DNA of 64,000 nucleotides from assembly GCF_003931855.1 (NCBI RefSeq), contig NZ_CP034248.1, positions 2,480,001 to 2,544,000 of the forward strand, in the 5' to 3' direction. The position numbers and the translations under genes are program-made. Origin of the DNA: Paenibacillus lentus (GTDB lineage Bacteria > Bacillota > Bacilli > Paenibacillales > Paenibacillaceae). Below are positions 60,356 to 64,000 of the stretch, one piece after another. Position 1 is the stretch's first letter; every line of letters begins with the position of its first letter. The notes under the pieces are model-generated. The model searched no databases and was not told the origin of the DNA. It saw nothing but the letters and a program-made list of their open reading frames with translations.

Positions 60356-61492
60356 ATGAGAAGAGCCTTTATTAGCCCGGCAAAATATGTCCAAGGTGAG
60401 GACGAACTACTTAACTTGGGTTACTATGTAAGAACTTTTGGGGAGTCCGCGCTACTGATTGCCCATCCCGAGGATGTGGCACGAGTGAAAGCGAAGCTGG
60501 ATGCAACTGCAGGCAAGTTTAATATCACTTTTATTGAAAGCGGTTTCCAAGGTGAATGCTCCAGACAAGAAGTCGCACGGCTGCAAGCTATTGCCAAGGA
60601 GCAACGCTGTGCTTGTACGATTGGACTCGGCGGAGGGAAAGCGATTGATACCGCGAAATGTGTGGCTGAAGGGGAGGCCCTGATCATCGTCCCGACGATA
60701 GCTGCAACAGATGCGCCGACAAGCCATTCGGCTGTGCTGTATACGCCGGAGGGAGCCTTTGATGATTATGCTTATTTTAAACAAAGCCCTAGCGTGGTTA
60801 TGATTGATACGACGGTGATCGCGAATGCGCCAACCCGTTTCCTTGTAGCTGGTATGGGGGACGCGATTTCTACTTATTTTGAGGCGAGAGCTACGGCGAG
60901 ATCCTACTCTAACGTAAACGCCGGATTACCAAACGGTGTACGGGAGGGGATATGCGGGGATGCCAAAGGAACCAAGACAGCACTAGCCTTGGCGAAATTA
61001 TGTTACGAAACGTTATTGGAAGACGGTCTCAAGGCCAAACTATCCTGTGATCGGAATGTCGTCACGCCTGCATTGGAGAACATTGTTGAAGCCAATATTC
61101 TGCTATCCGGCCTAGGATTCGAGAGCGGGGGCTTAGCGGCAGCGCATGCGATCCATAACGGATTAACCTCGCTTGAGGGGACACATAGCTATTATCATGG
61201 AGAAAAAGTAGCCTTCAGTACGATCGCACAGTTGGTTCTTGAAAATGCAGATCAGGACGAACTCGATGAAGTACTCTCGTTCTGCGCATCGGTCGGCCTG
61301 CCGATTTGCCTGGCTGACTTGGGGGTAGACAGCATTTCGAACGAAGAATTGCAGGAAGTAGCCCAGAAGGCCTGTATCCCGGAAGAATCGATTCATTCGA
61401 TGCCATTCCCGATTACGGTGGAAGCGGTAGCAGCAGCGATTATGGTCGCAGATCAAATTGGGCGTGAATTCAAAAAGCGCAAGGAGGCATAA
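60356..61492 (+). CDS. gldA: Glycerol dehydrogenase
   Basis: This is a 378-aa NAD-dependent, metal-dependent enzyme that oxidises glycerol to dihydroxyacetone. ATG 60356 follows GGAGGAG. The nucleotide loop is GLGGGKAIDTAK, followed by PTIAATDAPTSHSAV. Metal ligands are the Asp in GMGDAISTYFEA and the His in GLAAAHAIHNGL and HSYYHGEKVAF. The stop is one base before the kinase GTG, so the two form one operon that takes glycerol to dihydroxyacetone phosphate. Confidence 0.95.
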   Translation: MRRAFISPAKYVQGEDELLNLGYYVRTFGESALLIAHPEDVARVKAKLDATAGKFNITFIESGFQGECSRQEVARLQAIAKEQRCACTIGLGGGKAIDTAKCVAEGEALIIVPTIAATDAPTSHSAVLYTPEGAFDDYAYFKQSPSVVMIDTTVIANAPTRFLVAGMGDAISTYFEARATARSYSNVNAGLPNGVREGICGDAKGTKTALALAKLCYETLLEDGLKAKLSCDRNVVTPALENIVEANILLSGLGFESGGLAAAHAIHNGLTSLEGTHSYYHGEKVAFSTIAQLVLENADQDELDEVLSFCASVGLPICLADLGVDSISNEELQEVAQKACIPEESIHSMPFPITVEAVAAAIMVADQIGREFKKRKEA

Positions 61493-61493
61493 G

Positions 61494-63263
61494 GTGAAGA
61501 AGATCATCAATCAACCAGACACTCTCGTTCGAGAAATGTGCAGTGGCATAGTTTTGGCTCATCCGAATTTAACGTTTAATAGTAAGTACAAAATTATTTC
61601 CAAGAAAATCATCAATGAGGATAAAGTAACGCTAATCAGCGGTGGAGGAAGCGGCCACGAGCCTGCGCATGCGGGATTCGTAGGGAAGGGCATGCTGGAT
61701 GTGGCGGTATGCGGCGATGTATTTGCCTCCCCTTCCCAAATTCAAGTTTATCAAGGAATCCGGAACTCTGTAAGTAACAAAGGAACACTGCTAATTATTA
61801 AAAATTACAGCGGCGACATTATGAATTTCAAGAACGCGGCTCATTTGGCGAGTGAGGATGGCATTGAGGTTGACTATGTTATCGTCGATGACGACATCGC
61901 CGTGGAGGATAGTCTTTATACGGTAGGTAAAAGAGGCGTGGCAGGAACGGTGCTCGTCCATAAAATTGCCGGAGCTGCGGCAGAAGCTGGTTTATCGCTT
62001 GGCGAAGTTAAAGAGCTGGCTGAGCATGCCATCGGCAATATTCGCAGTATCGGCTTTGCTCTTACTTCCTGCACCGTTCCAGCAAAGGGTTCACCTACAT
62101 TCCATCTTGAAGAGCATGAAATGGAGTATGGTGTCGGCATTCATGGCGAGCCGGGCATTCGTAGAGAGGCAGTACGATCAGCGGATGAACTAGCCCAGCG
62201 GATGGTGGAGGCCTTACTCAACAACCTGCATATGGACGATGGCGATGAACAAGAAGTGGCCGTACTGATCAATGGATTTGGCGGCACACCACTACAGGAG
62301 CTATATTTGCTGAATCATTCCGTGACGCGTGAATTAGCGGCGAAGAACAAACGAATCTACAAAGCTTTCGTTGGCAACTACATGACCAGTATTGATATGG
62401 CTGGAGCATCGGTAACAATCATGAAGCTTGACCCTACGTTGAAAAAATGGTTGGCAGAGCCTTGCCATACACCTGCGTTGGTTGTTCAGGAGCCATTCGA
62501 GCCTGTAGTCTTCACGGAGGTTGTCCACAATTCACAGAATGAGAAGGCGGATCAAGCTGTATCCTACAAGAATGAGACAGATCCAGAGAGCGCCATTGTA
62601 GAGCATAACCAGCTCTCCTTACAAAATATCGTCTATCTGATCGATCAAATGAGCGAGGTTATCATTGACCACGAAGTGCCCTTCTGCGAATTGGATGCTC
62701 ATGCAGGGGACGGAGATTTTGGCATGAGCATTGCCAAGGGATTTAAGCAATTGAAGGCAGAGTGGCAGGATATTCTATCGCAGCATACAGCGGATATTGG
62801 CAGCTTCCTGGACGCGTGTTCGTTAATTATTATGGAGCATTGCGGCGGGGCGTCGGGGCCGATTTGGGGCTCTGCCTTCCGGGCGGCCAGTAAATATGCA
62901 GGAACTAGACAAGCGCTCTCTGTGGATGAGATTGCGGACATGATGGCCGCCGTGGTTCAAGGGATTCAGGAAACCGGGGAAAGAACATTCGGCAGAGGGG
63001 CGGTCGTCGGCGACAAAACCTTAATCGATGCACTTGTGCCTTATGCAGAGTCCTGGAAACAAAGCGCAGGGAGCGGGGAAGATATCAAAGCAGCATCGAA
63101 TAAGGCTGCACAGGCTGCTGTCGATGGGGCGAAACAAACCGAGACCATCGTTGCCCGTATGGGTCGAGCAGGAACGGTGGGCGAGCGTAGTATTGGCTAT
63201 CCGGATGCCGGAGCCCATGCCTTGGGCGTCATATTTACCGAGCTGGCCAAAGCATTAAACTAG
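61494..63263 (+). CDS. Dihydroxyacetone kinase, DhaK-DhaL fusion
   Basis: This is a 589-aa enzyme. The start is GTG 61494 after AAGGAGG; the frame is open from 61458. The DhaK part (1 to about 335) has SGGGSGHEPAHAGF and the substrate-binding His in GVGIHGEPGIRR. The DhaL part (about 385-589) has the Asp-rich ATP/Mg site CELDAHAGDGDFG, GGASGPIWGSAF, and RMGRAGTVGERS near the end. The fused layout is that of ATP-dependent kinases (as in Citrobacter), not of PTS-dependent DhaK/DhaL/DhaM. It phosphorylates dihydroxyacetone for glycolysis. Confidence 0.94.
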   Translation: MKKIINQPDTLVREMCSGIVLAHPNLTFNSKYKIISKKIINEDKVTLISGGGSGHEPAHAGFVGKGMLDVAVCGDVFASPSQIQVYQGIRNSVSNKGTLLIIKNYSGDIMNFKNAAHLASEDGIEVDYVIVDDDIAVEDSLYTVGKRGVAGTVLVHKIAGAAAEAGLSLGEVKELAEHAIGNIRSIGFALTSCTVPAKGSPTFHLEEHEMEYGVGIHGEPGIRREAVRSADELAQRMVEALLNNLHMDDGDEQEVAVLINGFGGTPLQELYLLNHSVTRELAAKNKRIYKAFVGNYMTSIDMAGASVTIMKLDPTLKKWLAEPCHTPALVVQEPFEPVVFTEVVHNSQNEKADQAVSYKNETDPESAIVEHNQLSLQNIVYLIDQMSEVIIDHEVPFCELDAHAGDGDFGMSIAKGFKQLKAEWQDILSQHTADIGSFLDACSLIIMEHCGGASGPIWGSAFRAASKYAGTRQALSVDEIADMMAAVVQGIQETGERTFGRGAVVGDKTLIDALVPYAESWKQSAGSGEDIKAASNKAAQAAVDGAKQTETIVARMGRAGTVGERSIGYPDAGAHALGVIFTELAKALN

Positions 63264-63303
63264 AAAGATTCAGAAATAAATGAGGTAACTAAGAAGGCGA
63301 CGT

Positions 63304-63370
63304 ATTGTCGCGGGTGTTGGCGCCGATTTGAGGCTCTGCCTTTCGGTTCCGGGCAGCCAGTAAAGATGCA
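63304..63370 (+). pseudogene. Remnant copy of a dhaL segment
   Basis: This stretch aligns with 62839-62900 of the kinase gene (the GGASGPIWGSAFRAASKYA region). One frame reads API, then a stop where Trp should be (TGG to TGA), then GSAFRFRAASKDAAALDTR. A small insertion (about 6 bp) is present. It is 40 bp after the kinase stop. It is a relic of a second dhaL-like gene or of a partial duplication. Confidence 0.6.
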
Positions 63371-63395
63371 GCAGCTTTAGATACACGCTTAAGCG

Positions 63396-63420
63396 CAGCT
63401 CCGGGGAACCGGAGCTGTTT
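63396..63420 (+). terminator. Terminator of the glycerol operon
   Basis: CAGCTCCGG (63396-63404) pairs with CCGGAGCTG (63409-63417) around GGAA, followed by TTTGTTT. Confidence 0.82.
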
Positions 63421-63508
63421 GTTTATAGAGGCAGCTAAAGTTATTTCGGCAATATCTGCTTAGCGGCATCCAGCAATAGTTTCTCTACCCTATCCTAAAT
63501 GCTATCTA

Positions 63509-63835
63509 TCAGTAATTTCTGTCTAGGTGTAGGATTTCTTCTGCATCATCCATTTGAATGATAAGTAATTCAAACTCCATTCCGTGGCGGGCATAAATTT
63601 GCGGGAGCAAGATGCCAAGGCTGTTCTTCTCTTCTCCCTGGCTCACCAAATCCTCCAACAATACCGATACTCCCCGGTCATCACCGTAATCCTCTGCTTC
63701 GAGAGGCTCCAGGGGAGCAGGCAGAGATATGTATAATGTCTTTGACCAATCAAGCTCGCCGGGCTCCGTCTTAATTACAAGCTGCAGGGGTCTAAAGGCC
63801 TCGTCATAGAAATCGCAATACGCTCTAATTCGCAA
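63509..63835 (-). CDS. Hypothetical acidic protein (108 aa)
   Basis: This is a small soluble protein starting at TTG 63835, with AGGAG about 9 bp upstream, immediately after the stop of another minus-strand gene (7 bp apart), so the two are an operon. It begins RIRAYCDFYDEAFRPLQLVI and is rich in Glu and Asp. No family recognised; its length and compact beta-like pattern suggest a real folded protein. Confidence 0.65.
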   Translation of the reverse strand: MRIRAYCDFYDEAFRPLQLVIKTEPGELDWSKTLYISLPAPLEPLEAEDYGDDRGVSVLLEDLVSQGEEKNSLGILLPQIYARHGMEFELLIIQMDDAEEILHLDRNY

Positions 63836-63841
63836 TTTGCT

Positions 63842-64000
63842 TCACTCCTTTTTCGATAGCTGCTCCTCCAACTGGGATAGTATTCGCTGGGTTTCCGTAG
63901 ACCATCTTACTTCAGGCTCCGGCTGTTTTCTTTCGGCCTCCTGAGCAGCTGCGATCAGGCTGCCCTGCAGGACGCGGCGCTGAATTTGATCGAGCCGTTG
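63842..64000 (-). CDS. C-terminal end of a Gln/Glu-rich helical protein (partial)
   Basis: The minus-strand frame is open from the window edge to TGA at 63842-63844. It encodes 52 residues (QRLDQIQRRVLQGSLIAAAQ at the left, ending TQRILSQLEEQLSKKE), strongly helical, perhaps coiled coil. The function cannot be told from this end. It lies just upstream of the 108-aa gene in the same operon. Confidence 0.6.
   Translation of the reverse strand, partial: QRLDQIQRRVLQGSLIAAAQEAERKQPEPEVRWSTETQRILSQLEEQLSKKE

Noticed and set aside
1-64000. tRNA or rRNA genes
   Set aside because: No cloverleaf with a GTTCGA-type arm and matching acceptor stem, and no rRNA-like sequence, was noticed on reading through.

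Overview
The window reads as a chromosomal segment of a spore-forming, low-to-mid GC Bacillota, most likely a Paenibacillus or close relative. The reasons are an intact sigK-type mother-cell sigma factor, strong AGGAGG-type ribosome binding sites with frequent TTG and GTG starts, several solute-binding protein plus two-permease sugar ABC importers, two YesM/YesN-type two-component pairs, many AraC-family regulators, a GH105 pectin-fragment hydrolase and a copper-amine-oxidase-like stalk domain protein. The genus call is inference from gene content; no rRNA or tRNA gene was seen.

Layout. 1-1829: end of a sugar ABC importer operon. 1973-11228: single genes (stalk-domain protein, BASS transporter, PAP2 phosphatase with autotransporter-type repeats, serine hydrolase, Gfo/Idh oxidoreductase, MFS carrier, acetate carrier), most closed by clear hairpins. 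11444-14548: asnA, then 1.6 kb with almost no genes, holding tetranucleotide microsatellites and copy A of a 187-bp dispersed element. 14549-18638: lipoprotein hydrolase, sigK, chemoreceptor. 18789-22032: decayed coding remnants, then a LytTR regulator with a half-ABC-ATPase N-terminus, phased palindromes, and an ABC exporter. 22118-33728: secA2, copy B of the 187-bp element, a one-module NRPS coupled to a BtrH-like protein, an MMPL transporter and an OmpR/histidine kinase pair. 33750-35241: an insertion sequence and a sigma-factor remnant. 35337-42603: sugar importer divergent from a YesM/YesN pair, then a GNAT gene. 42701-47560: GH105 hydrolase, AraC regulator, three-gene ABC transporter. 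47690-50121: XRE regulator with a clear operator/promoter, and hcp with an FNR-type promoter. 50394-56587: second YesM/YesN pair running into its sugar importer, with a candidate CcpA site. 56667-64000: secreted propeller/BIG2 protein, PocR-AraC regulator, repeat-rich intergenic DNA, glycerol dehydrogenase and fused dihydroxyacetone kinase, a dhaL remnant, and two genes at the edge.

How it works together. Much of the window concerns uptake and breakdown of plant-derived carbohydrate and glycerol: sensor pairs and AraC regulators sit beside the importers and enzymes they probably control. The most unusual part is 19.3-33.7 kb, where an atypical LytTR regulator, an ABC exporter, SecA2, a minimal NRPS with a BtrH-like partner and an MMPL transporter with its own two-component system lie together. 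That the NRPS pair makes a small acylated or aminoacylated product exported by a neighbour is a hypothesis from order and family only.
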